From positions 1 through 64,000 of the forward strand of contig JAFZSQ010000036.1 of the NCBI GenBank assembly GCA_017619295.1: DNA of 64,000 nucleotides, given 5' to 3'. Positions 39,017 to 48,055 of this stretch are shown here, in pieces. Every line of letters begins with the position of its first letter. Positions within the stretch are counted from its first letter, which is position 1. Position numbers and translations under genes: made by a program. The notes below the pieces were generated by a model. It was not told where the DNA came from, ran no database searches, and worked only from the letters and a program-made list of their open reading frames with translations. Source of the DNA: Lachnospiraceae bacterium. Its GTDB lineage: Bacteria > Bacillota > Clostridia > Lachnospirales > Lachnospiraceae.

Positions 39017-40258
39017 ATGACGATTACAGAATATCCCGGAAGAAATCCTTTAGCGCCGATATCCGGATCGGCAACACAGGAAATGACCTCAGTCGACTTC
39101 TGGAATCTGAATGACACGATTCTGATGAATCTCGACGAAATCGAAAAGTATAATCAGTATCTTGAAGGAGAGAAGGACCTTGGACTTTTGAATCTTCTTA
39201 CTGCTCCCCACAGTATTTCCAAGGCGGAGCTGGTTGAGATGATTACCAAGGGCCAGAGTTTTGATGATCTGGTTTACCTGGCTGATGAGAAGGTTACTCC
39301 CGCAGACATCAAAGACCTTGAGGACTCACAGGCACTTGAATCCATACCCGATCAAGTGACGGTTTCCTGCGGCCTTGCGGCGTGCCCTGCGGATCTTCGA
39401 TATTTCCCCACCACCAAGGCGGGAACCGAGGACGGAAGCTTCATCAGTGAGAAATGTATCGATCAGCTTCAGGGAACTCAGTTAACCTTGGCGGAACCGG
39501 TACTCATCTATCACACTTCCGAGGATAAGAAATGGCTCTTTGTCCATTCCAAGAACTATAAGGGATGGGTTAAGAGAATCTGTATAGCTACATGCCAGAG
39601 AAGTATTTGGGAGGATTATCTGCTTTCTCCCAGATTTGCGATAGTTACGGAACACAAGTCCTGCGATGTTCTGGGCGTTAAGATGAAACTTTACGTAGGA
39701 ACCAAGATTTCCATGGATATGGACGGAAATCTTCGTATTCCCACAAGAACCATCGACGGCGGACTTAGATTTGTAAATACCAAACTTGATATAGATATGC
39801 ATCAGGGTTTCTTGCCCTACACAACAAAGAACGTTGTTACCCAGGCCTTTAAACTTCTGGGCGACCAGTTCAGCTGGGGCGGAAAATACGGTCACAGTGA
39901 CTGCTCGGGAATTGTCAATGCAGTGTACAATTGCTTCGGTTTTACCCTGCCCCGAGATACCATTGATATGCGAAAAATTAAGAAACATTCTATTGACCCG
40001 ACTGGCGGTATAGATTATAATAGCGTTCAGCCCGGTTCACTTTTGTTGTGCCCGGGTCATGTTATGCTTTATCTTGGCATGCATGACGGGAAGGCATACG
40101 GATTCCACGGACTGGCATCCATTCTTGATGACAGCGGAAAGCTTCTTGAGCTTTATCGAGTAGAGATTTCCAACGTGGATATGATAAGAAGCGAAACAGG
40201 AAGAACTTATGAGCAGGATACAGTGCTCATAGTTGAGATAAAACGCGACGAAGCGTAA
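39017..40258 (+). CDS. NlpC/P60 (C40) peptidase with SH3 domains
   Basis: This 413-residue protein ends in an NlpC/P60 domain. The catalytic Cys lies in HSDCSGIVNAVY and the His in PGHVMLYLG. Ahead of it lie about two SH3-like domains (about residues 100-260, including KKWLFVHSKNYKGWV). No signal peptide is visible, so it probably works in the cytosol on imported peptidoglycan peptides, like YkfC-type gamma-D-glutamyl-diamino acid peptidases. The start lacks a good ribosome site. It follows the importer by nine bases, so the same transcript may carry it. Confidence 0.85.
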   Translation: MTITEYPGRNPLAPISGSATQEMTSVDFWNLNDTILMNLDEIEKYNQYLEGEKDLGLLNLLTAPHSISKAELVEMITKGQSFDDLVYLADEKVTPADIKDLEDSQALESIPDQVTVSCGLAACPADLRYFPTTKAGTEDGSFISEKCIDQLQGTQLTLAEPVLIYHTSEDKKWLFVHSKNYKGWVKRICIATCQRSIWEDYLLSPRFAIVTEHKSCDVLGVKMKLYVGTKISMDMDGNLRIPTRTIDGGLRFVNTKLDIDMHQGFLPYTTKNVVTQAFKLLGDQFSWGGKYGHSDCSGIVNAVYNCFGFTLPRDTIDMRKIKKHSIDPTGGIDYNSVQPGSLLLCPGHVMLYLGMHDGKAYGFHGLASILDDSGKLLELYRVEISNVDMIRSETGRTYEQDTVLIVEIKRDEA

Positions 40259-40275
40259 AGAGAGAGGTAAGAGAT

Positions 40276-41442
40276 TTGAGTAAGAAGTTTTATCTGCTTG
40301 CAGCCATGGGTCTTAGCCTTTGCCTTTTGGCAGGTTGCGGCAACAAAGATGAAGAGACTACAGCTCCTGCTAGTGAAGATGAGGGAATCACATGGGAGAC
40401 AGTAGAAGAAACACCCGAAGTAACAGAGACAGTTGAAGAGCCCGAGGAAGAGCCTGAAGTAGTTCCCGAAGGAATGTATCGTTCAGAACTTACAAACGAA
40501 ATTATTTCCAAGGATCTTGAGACACAGCGTCCCATCGCAGTTATGGTCGATAACGAAATCACAGCACTTAACCACTTTGGTGTTAACAGCGCTGATATCG
40601 TATACGAGATCATGAACAGCACCCTGAACGACAGAGTAACCCGTCTTATGTGTATCTTTAAGGATTACGCATCAGTAGAAAAGATTGGTTCCATCCGTTC
40701 AACACGTCCCACCAACTTCTTCCTTATGGGAGAGTACAATGCAATCCTTTGCCACGATGGTGGTCCTTTCTACATCAATGACTACATCGCAATGGACTAT
40801 GTTGACAACTTAAACGGCGGTTTTGCACGTTTCTCAAACGGCAAGAAAACTGAGTTCACAGAGTACATTACATACGAAGGTTACACCAACCCTACAACCG
40901 GTAACTCATATGCAGGTCTTAAGGACAGAATTGCACAGGCAGGTTACGATACCCAGTACAATTCCTTCTATCCCGGACAGCACTTTGAGTTCAACGCAAA
41001 GGAAACAGACCTTACACAGGATTATGCTATTCCTGCAACAACAGTACAACTTCCTTTCAAGCACAACTCATCAAAGCTTGTTTACAACGAGTCAACCAAG
41101 ACATATGACTACTATGTATACAACCAGGCTCACGTTGATGAGGGTGACGGCAACAAGATTACAAGCTTCAAGAACGTAATCATCCAGGGTTGCTCATTCT
41201 CACAGCTTGATGAGAACGGTTATCTTATCTACAACGTTGTAGGTGCAGGTGATAAGGGTTACTACCTTACAAACGGTAAGGCAATCCCCATCAACTGGTA
41301 CAAGGACGGTTCCAACGGAATCCAGTACAACATCACTTACTTTGATAACATTGTTGAGGGTGGTCACATTAAGCTCAACACAGGTAAGACATACATTACA
41401 ATCGTTCCCGATGATTCATGGGGAGACCTTGTAATTAAATAA
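40276..41442 (+). CDS. DUF3048 (YerB-type) lipoprotein, second copy
   Basis: This is a second paralogue of the lipoprotein at 18340. It starts at a TTG (40276) with GAGAGG eight bases upstream. The signal peptide ends in the lipobox LLAGC, followed by a Thr/Glu/Pro-rich linker. The DUF3048 core carries RPIAVMVDNEITALNHFGVN and KIGSIRSTRPTNFFL. The function is unknown. A strong terminator follows, so this gene closes the unit that begins at the nucleoside importer. Confidence 0.88.
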   Translation: MSKKFYLLAAMGLSLCLLAGCGNKDEETTAPASEDEGITWETVEETPEVTETVEEPEEEPEVVPEGMYRSELTNEIISKDLETQRPIAVMVDNEITALNHFGVNSADIVYEIMNSTLNDRVTRLMCIFKDYASVEKIGSIRSTRPTNFFLMGEYNAILCHDGGPFYINDYIAMDYVDNLNGGFARFSNGKKTEFTEYITYEGYTNPTTGNSYAGLKDRIAQAGYDTQYNSFYPGQHFEFNAKETDLTQDYAIPATTVQLPFKHNSSKLVYNESTKTYDYYVYNQAHVDEGDGNKITSFKNVIIQGCSFSQLDENGYLIYNVVGAGDKGYYLTNGKAIPINWYKDGSNGIQYNITYFDNIVEGGHIKLNTGKTYITIVPDDSWGDLVIK

Positions 41443-41457
41443 TTATGTTATGCTTAT

Positions 41458-41500
41458 TACGGCGAAGTAATACCAAGGTATTACTTCGCCGTATTGTATT
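41458..41500 (+). terminator. Strong terminator between DUF3048 gene and ddh
   Basis: TACGGCGAAGTAATACC (41458-41474) pairs perfectly over 17 bases with 41477-41493 around a two-base spacer, then TTGTATT. The tight loop will open slightly. It is one of the longest perfect stems here. Confidence 0.85.
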
Positions 41501-41526
41501 CAGATGTTTTATTAATACAAAAAGAA

Positions 41527-41535
41527 TGATATAAT
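41527..41535 (+). promoter_or_regulatory. Extended -10 promoter for ddh
   Basis: TGA-TATAAT (41527-41535) is a perfect -10 with the TG extension and lies 30 bases before the ddh start. The -35 region (TTTTAT, 41507-41512) is weak, as extended -10 promoters allow. Confidence 0.6.
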
Positions 41536-41565
41536 TATGAAAGTTATATATAAGGAGAGCAGGAA

Positions 41566-42546
41566 ATGAAAATTGGTATTTTAGGCTATGGTAATTTAGG
41601 ACGCGGAGTTGAATGCGCAATCAAGCAGAATAAAGATGCAGAGCTTGTAGCAGTTTTTACAAGAAGAGCACCTGAGACTGTTAAGATTCTTACCCCAGGC
41701 GTTCCCGTTGTGAAGGCAGACGACATTAATGATTGGAAAGACAAGATAGATGTTCTTATCATCTGCGGCGGAAGTGCAACAGACCTTCCCAAGATGACAC
41801 CCGAGTATGTTAAGAACTTTAACGTAATAGACAGCTTTGATACACACGCAAAGATTCCCACACACTTTGCAAATGTTGACAAGGCAGCTAAAGAGACAGG
41901 CCACATTGCTCTTATTTCAGCAGGATGGGATCCCGGAATGTTCTCCCTTAACCGTCTCTATGCCAACAGTATTCTCCCTGTGGGAAATGATTATACCTTC
42001 TGGGGCAAGGGCGTAAGTCAGGGTCACTCAGATGCCATCAGAAGAATTGAAGGAGTTAAGGACGGAAAGCAGTACACCATTCCTGTTCCCGAAGCTTTGG
42101 AGAAAGTTAGAAACTGCGAGAACCCCACACTTACCACAAGACAGAAACACACAAGAGAGTGCTTCGTTGTGGCTGAAGAGGGTGCAGATCTTGCTAAAAT
42201 TGAAAACGAAATCAAGACCATGCCCAACTACTTTGATGAGTACGATACAACCGTACATTTCATCACTGAGGAAGAGCTTAAGAGAGACCATGCAGGTATT
42301 CCTCACGGCGGATTCGTATTCCGTTCCGGTAAGCTTGGCTGGGATAACGAGAACAATGCAATTATCGAGTACAGCTTAAAGCTTGATTCCAACCCTGAGT
42401 TCACATCTCTTGTTCTTGTTGCATACGCAAGAGCCCTTGATCGTCTTAAGAAAGAGGGAGTTACAGGATGTAAGACAGTATTTGATATTGCTCCCGCATA
42501 TCTCTCACCCTTAAGCGCTGACGAAATCAGAGCTCATCTTCTCTAA
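41566..42546 (+). CDS. ddh: meso-Diaminopimelate D-dehydrogenase
   Basis: This NADPH enzyme makes meso-diaminopimelate in one step from tetrahydrodipicolinate, bypassing the succinylase or acetylase route. The 326-residue length is exact. The Rossmann loop GILGYGNLGRGVE and the core DSFDTHAKIPTHF with SAGWDPGMFSLNR are characteristic. lysA follows by 28 bases, so the pair makes the cell-wall precursor mDAP and then lysine. Confidence 0.95.
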   Translation: MKIGILGYGNLGRGVECAIKQNKDAELVAVFTRRAPETVKILTPGVPVVKADDINDWKDKIDVLIICGGSATDLPKMTPEYVKNFNVIDSFDTHAKIPTHFANVDKAAKETGHIALISAGWDPGMFSLNRLYANSILPVGNDYTFWGKGVSQGHSDAIRRIEGVKDGKQYTIPVPEALEKVRNCENPTLTTRQKHTRECFVVAEEGADLAKIENEIKTMPNYFDEYDTTVHFITEEELKRDHAGIPHGGFVFRSGKLGWDNENNAIIEYSLKLDSNPEFTSLVLVAYARALDRLKKEGVTGCKTVFDIAPAYLSPLSADEIRAHLL

Positions 42547-42574
42547 TTTTACAAGAAAGGTTTATTATAGTAAC

Positions 42575-43816
42575 ATGAACTCATACATAGAAGCAGTGGA
42601 TTTTTTCAAAGGAAATAATCCGGAGAAAGTTGCGGAGGAATTTAAGACTCCTCTTTATGTATACAACGAGGAGATTATCCGTAATCGCATGCACGCGGTT
42701 TCACAGGTAATCACCAAGTATCCTTATACAGCAAACTATTCAATCAAAGCCAACACAAACATTCATCTTTTAAAGCTCGCTTTAGAGGAAGGCCTTAACT
42801 GCGACGCCATGAGTGAAGGTGAAATCAGAATGTTGGAGGCAGCAGGTTTTCCCAAGGAGAGAATCTTCTTCGTGCCCAACAACGTAAGCGCAGAGGAGAT
42901 GAAATATGCCATCGACAGAGGCATTATGACAAGCCTTGATTCTCTTTCACAGCTTGAGACCTTCGGTGAGATTAATCCCGGCGGAAAATGCGCCGTAAGA
43001 ATCAATCCCGGCGTTGGTGCAGGCCATCACGAGAAGGTTGTTACCGCAGGTAAGAAGACCAAGTTTGGTGTTGCTGAAGAAGATATCGATAAGATTTTTG
43101 AAATCGCTGAGAAATATAACCTGACAATAGCAGGAATTAACCAGCATATAGGCTCCTTGTTTATGGACTATGAGCCTTTCCTTGCTGCGGCCCAGAACTT
43201 CCTTCGAATCGCTCTTAAGTTTAAGAACCTGGAGTTTGTTGACTTCGGTGGCGGATACGGAATCCCCTATCACAAGCTGGACGACGAGAAGCCCTTCGAG
43301 ATGGAAGGCTTTAAGAAGGCCCTTGAGGAAATACTTGACAAATTCGTGGCTGATTACGGCTATGCACCCCTGTTTAAGTCCGAACCCGGAAGATTTTGCG
43401 TTGCAGAGGGTTGCGTCCTTCTTGGACGTGTTCACGCCGTTAAACAGAACAATGGCCATGCATATGCCGGTACAGATATCGGAATGAATGTGCTTGTAAG
43501 ACCTTCCATGTACGACTCCTGGCATGACGTAGAAGTGCTGAGAGACGGAAAGGCCGTTTCAAGAGACAATCTTTCTCCCATTAACGTTTGCGGAAACATC
43601 TGCGAATCCGGAGATTTGCTTGCGAAAGACAGAATGCTCCCCGAGATCAAGAAGGGCGATTTGGCCTGTGTTCTTGACGCAGGAGCTTATGGATATTCAA
43701 TGTGTTCCACATACAACTCACGTCCCCGCCCGGCAGAAGTGCTGGTTTGCAAGGACGGAAGCATTAAGACTATCAGGAAAAGAGAAACCTACGAGGATTT
43801 ATTCAGGTTAATGTAA
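42575..43816 (+). CDS. lysA: Diaminopimelate decarboxylase
   Basis: This PLP enzyme makes lysine from meso-diaminopimelate. The PLP-binding Lys is in NYSIKANTN. The HIGS motif (QHIGS) and GGGYGIPY follow, with the substrate-site CESGD (ICESGDLLAKDR) near the end. The 413-residue length is normal. The ribosome site AAGAAAGG is 15 bases from the ATG, somewhat far. An HD-GYP-like gene follows. Confidence 0.95.
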   Translation: MNSYIEAVDFFKGNNPEKVAEEFKTPLYVYNEEIIRNRMHAVSQVITKYPYTANYSIKANTNIHLLKLALEEGLNCDAMSEGEIRMLEAAGFPKERIFFVPNNVSAEEMKYAIDRGIMTSLDSLSQLETFGEINPGGKCAVRINPGVGAGHHEKVVTAGKKTKFGVAEEDIDKIFEIAEKYNLTIAGINQHIGSLFMDYEPFLAAAQNFLRIALKFKNLEFVDFGGGYGIPYHKLDDEKPFEMEGFKKALEEILDKFVADYGYAPLFKSEPGRFCVAEGCVLLGRVHAVKQNNGHAYAGTDIGMNVLVRPSMYDSWHDVEVLRDGKAVSRDNLSPINVCGNICESGDLLAKDRMLPEIKKGDLACVLDAGAYGYSMCSTYNSRPRPAEVLVCKDGSIKTIRKRETYEDLFRLM

Positions 43817-43833
43817 CTTTCCCGGAGGGGCTT

Positions 43834-45696
43834 ATGGACAAAAAGGATTTTCTCCATGATTTTCTTCAGACTTACAAGGATAATCGTGATCTGAACGATA
43901 GCTTGCATGAGAAACTTCTTGAAAAAAACAATCTTGCGGATTGGACCAGACTTCTTAAGGAACGCTCTCAGAAAATGAGATTTATCTACGGCGAAACCGA
44001 GGAGATGCTGGCCACCATCAGAGATTATCTCGACGAGGTCCTTACAGACAACGACGCCGAGATGCTTTTTGATGTCATCATGGACCTTTACTATTGCGGT
44101 TATGATGACTTTGAAGTTATGTCAACCATAGCCAATAAGCTTATATCATTCTATGAGATGAGGAACGACCTTGATCACAGGGTCTTCCTTTATCATCTCA
44201 TGGGATTTGAAACTACGGAGTTCTATTACAGAACCATGGGCGACGCAGGACTCGGCGTTGCCATAGACTACTATCAGAGAGTCATTTCACTTCGGGCTCA
44301 CTATGTTGAAGTCACCGATCCCAGAATCCGCCGTTGCTTCTTTACGGCCTATTCCAACCTTATTGCGCCTTTAACTGAAATATGTCCTTTCCTACAGGAT
44401 TCGGTCTATGACTATTACTATGCGGTTCAGGACCTTTACAACAATCCTGCGGTTCAGACACTGGATGGCGACAAGCCTTTCCTTCCTCTTGTAATGTCCA
44501 AAATTAACGAGGATATTCTTTATTCCGAAGTTTATGTGGATACACTTAAGGAAAGACAGAGGGGCCAGTTTATAAAGATTGCCGAGCAGGCCAAGAGAGA
44601 TTTGGATTTGGGCAAGAGAGAGGATCCCAGCGGAGCCGTTATGAGGGCTTACCACAAGGCAAGGATTCTTTCCGGCAGAATGAAAGTGAGAGAGGTTGTG
44701 GAGGAGCAGATTTCCCTTATTACCGATGACCTCAGATTCCCCAATTACTCAGACCCCGACAACGAAGACAGAGAGCTTGAGATCTTTTTCAATTATCATG
44801 ATACAGGCTTAAGCATACTTAAATATTTAAAAGACAGTGAGTTTACTCCCGCAGAAAGAAGAGAGTATTTGGAGCGCTTCTTTAACAAGGTTACCCACGT
44901 GCACCAGACAGCGCCCTACCACTTCTTTACCTCAAGACTTAACAGCGCCAGCGCAGAGTGGTTTAAGGCGGTGGAGCCTTTCATGGAAAACCTTGAGGAG
45001 AAGAGAAACTACCTGTCAAAGATTATTATTTCAAGACAGCCCATCACCTATCTTCACTCCCTTATGGTGGTTCAGATTGCACAGGCCATCACCAATGTAT
45101 ACCTTTGGACCAATCCCGAAGAGTTTATTGGAATTTTGGGATGCAGTGATGTTGATGATGTTAAGAAAAAGGTTGAGGAAATCAAGAAGTATGTGTGCGA
45201 CTGCGCAATGCTTCACGACATAGGCAAATGTCTCATAACAGATGTTATCAATCAGCAATGGAGAAGACTTTGCGGCGAGGAGCAGGATCTCATAAGACTT
45301 CATCCCGAAAAGGGCCTTATGCTTGTAAACGAGGATCCTCAGTTTGCACCGTATTTTGACGTAATAGTGGGACACCACAAATACTACGACGGAAAGGGCG
45401 GCTATCCTGTTGCCTTTGACAACACCAAGTCTCCCATAAAGATTATTATCGATATAATCACCATTGCGGATTCAATTGACGCCGCAACCGATATTTATTG
45501 TCGAAACTACGCAAGGGGAAAATCCTTCCAGGAACTCCTTCAGGAATTGACGGACAGAGCCGGAACAAGATATCATCCCGGCGTTGTAAAGCTTATAAAC
45601 GACAACACCGGGCTTCAGAGTCATTTGGAGTATATTACGGGTGAAGGCCGAATCGAAACTTACTTCGCGGCATTCAGAGAAATAATATCCTTGTAG
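43834..45696 (+). CDS. HD-GYP-like phosphohydrolase with unrecognised N-terminal region
   Basis: The C-terminal 180 residues form an HD domain of the HD-GYP class. The metal-binding HD pair is at residues 461-462 (MLHDIGK). The second cluster HHKYYDGKGGYP begins at residue 514, with one extra Gly compared with the usual DGxGYP. Such enzymes often cleave cyclic di-GMP. The N-terminal 430 residues look all-helical, TPR-like in feel, and I do not recognise them. No signal peptide or membrane helix is visible. The gene shares the lysA transcript and overlaps the convergent EamA gene by 37 bases. Confidence 0.8.
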   Translation: MDKKDFLHDFLQTYKDNRDLNDSLHEKLLEKNNLADWTRLLKERSQKMRFIYGETEEMLATIRDYLDEVLTDNDAEMLFDVIMDLYYCGYDDFEVMSTIANKLISFYEMRNDLDHRVFLYHLMGFETTEFYYRTMGDAGLGVAIDYYQRVISLRAHYVEVTDPRIRRCFFTAYSNLIAPLTEICPFLQDSVYDYYYAVQDLYNNPAVQTLDGDKPFLPLVMSKINEDILYSEVYVDTLKERQRGQFIKIAEQAKRDLDLGKREDPSGAVMRAYHKARILSGRMKVREVVEEQISLITDDLRFPNYSDPDNEDRELEIFFNYHDTGLSILKYLKDSEFTPAERREYLERFFNKVTHVHQTAPYHFFTSRLNSASAEWFKAVEPFMENLEEKRNYLSKIIISRQPITYLHSLMVVQIAQAITNVYLWTNPEEFIGILGCSDVDDVKKKVEEIKKYVCDCAMLHDIGKCLITDVINQQWRRLCGEEQDLIRLHPEKGLMLVNEDPQFAPYFDVIVGHHKYYDGKGGYPVAFDNTKSPIKIIIDIITIADSIDAATDIYCRNYARGKSFQELLQELTDRAGTRYHPGVVKLINDNTGLQSHLEYITGEGRIETYFAAFREIISL

Positions 45697-46592
45697 AAAT
45701 GGGTGTTCATCATAACGATGGAAGCGATTACCATAGCAATACCCATGATGCTTATGGAACCGATATGCTCGCCGAAGAGTGTAACTCCCACGATGGAAGC
45801 TACAACTACTTCAACGGATGCAATGACGGGAACTTTACTACAATCTTTTACCTTCTGTATTCCGATGTAGTAAATGGCGTATGTAACAGCTGTGGGAATT
45901 AAAGCGTAGAGGACACCCCATTCCACAACGCCGGTAACTTGCAATGTGTCCCTGTAAACCCAGGGCTTAACAATAACCATGAGAACGACTGCAGCAAAGA
46001 AAAAGCTGTACATGCTCATGACGAAAGGATTGGTACCTTTATCGGACATCTTGCCGATAATGGAATTCATTGAATAACAAATACAGGCACCAACGGCCGC
46101 AACAATTCCGGCAACCACAAAACCGGAAATGTTAAAGCGGCCGTTTGTTATGGTTAACCCACATCCGAGGATATTAACAAGGATGGCAAATATTTTGATA
46201 AAATTGATTTTCTCCTTATAAATGATTGATGAGAATATCAATGTCATAGCGGGTGATAAATAGAGGATAACGGTGCTGAAGGATATGCCAAGGGTTGTAA
46301 TGGCGAAATTATAAAAGAGGTTGTAAACCCCATGGCATACCAGTCCGAGAGCAGCACACACAAAAATCTGCTTTTGACTAATGATAAGGCTTTTAACACC
46401 GAATTTCACAACACAGAATACGAGCATGGCCACAAAGGCAATTGAAACTCTCATGAATGAGATCAAAGAAGAGTCTGCTCCGAGACGCTGCAGTTCCTTT
46501 ACAAAGAAACCTGAGAGTCCCCAGAGTATTCCGGAGAAAAACACCAAACCGTATCCCAGATGTTCATTTTTACTGTTTAAAAGCCTGGTCAT
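45660..46592 (-). CDS. EamA family (DMT superfamily) transporter
   Basis: This 310-residue membrane protein has about ten helices in two EamA repeats (SGILWGLSGFFVKEL in the first, VPVIASVEVVVASIVGV in the second). Such proteins export metabolites or amino acids. I start at 46592 because GGAAGGTGC lies upstream of that ATG; a longer reading would include the ribosome site itself. It is divergent from a LysR gene, the usual layout for a regulator-controlled exporter. Its 3' end overlaps the HD-GYP-like gene by 37 bases. Confidence 0.9.
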   Translation of the reverse strand: MTRLLNSKNEHLGYGLVFFSGILWGLSGFFVKELQRLGADSSLISFMRVSIAFVAMLVFCVVKFGVKSLIISQKQIFVCAALGLVCHGVYNLFYNFAITTLGISFSTVILYLSPAMTLIFSSIIYKEKINFIKIFAILVNILGCGLTITNGRFNISGFVVAGIVAAVGACICYSMNSIIGKMSDKGTNPFVMSMYSFFFAAVVLMVIVKPWVYRDTLQVTGVVEWGVLYALIPTAVTYAIYYIGIQKVKDCSKVPVIASVEVVVASIVGVTLFGEHIGSISIMGIAMVIASIVMMNTHFYKDIISLNAAK

Positions 46593-46683
46593 CTTTGCAC
46601 CTTCCAGATAGATAAAAAAATAAAGTTTCAAAAAACGAGTAGGGAGTTCGCTTTTTGTTCCAAACAACACTTTAGTACGTAGA

Positions 46684-46712
46684 TTGCCATTTGGGAATAT
46701 CAGATATATAAT
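46684..46712 (+). promoter_or_regulatory. Promoter for the lysR gene
   Basis: TTGCCA (46684-46689) and a perfect TATAAT (46707-46712) are 17 bases apart, 39 bases before the LysR start codon. Confidence 0.7.
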
Positions 46713-46716
46713 ATGG

Positions 46717-46735
46717 TTATAAGTTTTTCTTATAA
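46717..46735. promoter_or_regulatory. Candidate LysR operator palindrome
   Basis: TTATAAG-TTTTT-CTTATAA is a perfect 7-bp inverted repeat with a five-base spacer. It fits the T-N11-A style of LysR sites and lies just downstream of the lysR -10 box, where binding would repress the gene's own transcription. It lies between the lysR and EamA starts. Confidence 0.5.
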
Positions 46736-46751
46736 TAGGTGAGGAATTATT

Positions 46752-47627
46752 ATGGATGACAGAAAGCTGGAAGTTTTTCTAAAGACAATTCAAACCGGAA
46801 GTTTCTCCAAAGCCGCCGCCGAGCTTAACTGTACCCAGTCGGCGGTAACCCAGACCATGAACAACCTGGAGGCAGAGCTTGGAATCGCTCTTTTGGACAG
46901 AAGCCACAAGGGCGTAGGCCTAACCCCTGCAGGTGAAAAACTGCTTCCTCTCATTATTGAAGCAAAGGATGGCCTCGACAGAATAGTGGCCCTGGCAGGA
47001 AGACTCTCTGAAGGAAAGGAGAGCCCCATAAGGATCGGCTGCTTTTCAAGTATCGCCACCTCCTGGCTTCCCCAGGCCATTAAGACCTATCAGAAGAATA
47101 ACCCTTCCGCAGTCTTTAACATAAAGATAGGAACGGAGAACCTTTCGGATTTGCTTTTATCACATAAGATAGATCTGGCTCTCGGAGATACCGACAGACT
47201 AAAGGGCTTCAGATTTATGGAGCTTATGAAGGACCCTTACTGTGCGGTTTATCCCAAAGGGGTTGTGGATGAAAACAAGAAGTCTATAAGTATAGGAGAC
47301 TTTGGAGAATATCCTTTTATTATGGCTCCTGAAAATGCCTTAAAGAGTCACCTTATAGATTTGCCGAAGGATGCCCTTACCGTATCCTGCGATGACGACT
47401 TTGCTCTTTTGTCCATGGTTTCACAGGGCCTTGGAGCCACAGCCATGCCAAGACTTTCCATAAGAAACCTGCCTGAAAACGTGTCGGTTTACGACCTTGA
47501 ACCAAAGAGCTTCAGAACCCTTGGAATAGCCCTTCCCAACTCCGTGGATCAGGGGGTCAAAAGTTTCGTAAAATTCCTTCAAAAATGCCGAGAAGACGGA
47601 ACATTGGAAGGCTTCTGCCATGCTTGA
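46752..47627 (+). CDS. LysR family transcriptional regulator
   Basis: This 291-residue regulator has an N-terminal winged HTH (FLKTIQTGSFSKAAAELNCTQ) and a C-terminal periplasmic-binding-like effector domain. It is divergent from the EamA exporter and probably controls it. A promoter and a perfect palindrome lie in the 159-base gap. The inducer is unknown. Confidence 0.92.
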   Translation: MDDRKLEVFLKTIQTGSFSKAAAELNCTQSAVTQTMNNLEAELGIALLDRSHKGVGLTPAGEKLLPLIIEAKDGLDRIVALAGRLSEGKESPIRIGCFSSIATSWLPQAIKTYQKNNPSAVFNIKIGTENLSDLLLSHKIDLALGDTDRLKGFRFMELMKDPYCAVYPKGVVDENKKSISIGDFGEYPFIMAPENALKSHLIDLPKDALTVSCDDDFALLSMVSQGLGATAMPRLSIRNLPENVSVYDLEPKSFRTLGIALPNSVDQGVKSFVKFLQKCREDGTLEGFCHA

Positions 47628-47680
47628 CTTTTGACCTTTATGAGGGGTAAACTTTTAAATGGGATAGGAGGTAAAAAACT

Positions 47681-48040
47681 TTGGGGAATGCAGCAGAAAC
47701 TATGGGCAAGTTAGACTTTTTGGACACCGAAACGGCCATGGTCTATTTTGCAAATATGAAAGAACTTTATGTGGAAACGGTAGCTGTCTATTTAAGAGAC
47801 AGGTTTGACGCCGCTTTGCAGAAGGATTTTGACACAGAAGACTGGGCGACATATCAGCGTGATGCCCATTCCATCAAGAGTTCATCCAACATGATAGGGG
47901 CCAAGGATATGTTTGAGAAGGCCAAGAGCCTTGAATTGGCAGTGAAGTCAGGGGATTATGCTTTTGTGAAGGAAAACCACGATAATATAATGAAGGATTA
48001 CAAAGAGCTTTTGGATAAGATTCAAAACGCTTTGCAATAA
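47681..48040 (+). CDS. HPt (histidine phosphotransfer) domain protein
   Basis: This 119-residue protein is all helical. The HPt signature DAHSIKSSSNMIGA carries the phospho-acceptor His at residue 63. Such proteins relay phosphate between hybrid kinases and response regulators. It is free-standing; no kinase or response regulator is adjacent. I use the TTG at 47681 because AGGAGG (47666-47671) lies nine bases upstream; an ATG at 47702 is the alternative. A cysteine-rich mini-protein and a membrane protein follow. Confidence 0.82.
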   Translation: MGNAAETMGKLDFLDTETAMVYFANMKELYVETVAVYLRDRFDAALQKDFDTEDWATYQRDAHSIKSSSNMIGAKDMFEKAKSLELAVKSGDYAFVKENHDNIMKDYKELLDKIQNALQ

Positions 48041-48055
48041 GAAAAGGGAGAGAAA

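Noticed and set aside
41447..41500. Possible CRISPR-like or IS repeat at the 17-bp perfect palindrome
   Set aside because: It is single, lies right after a stop codon and before a promoter, and fits an intrinsic terminator.
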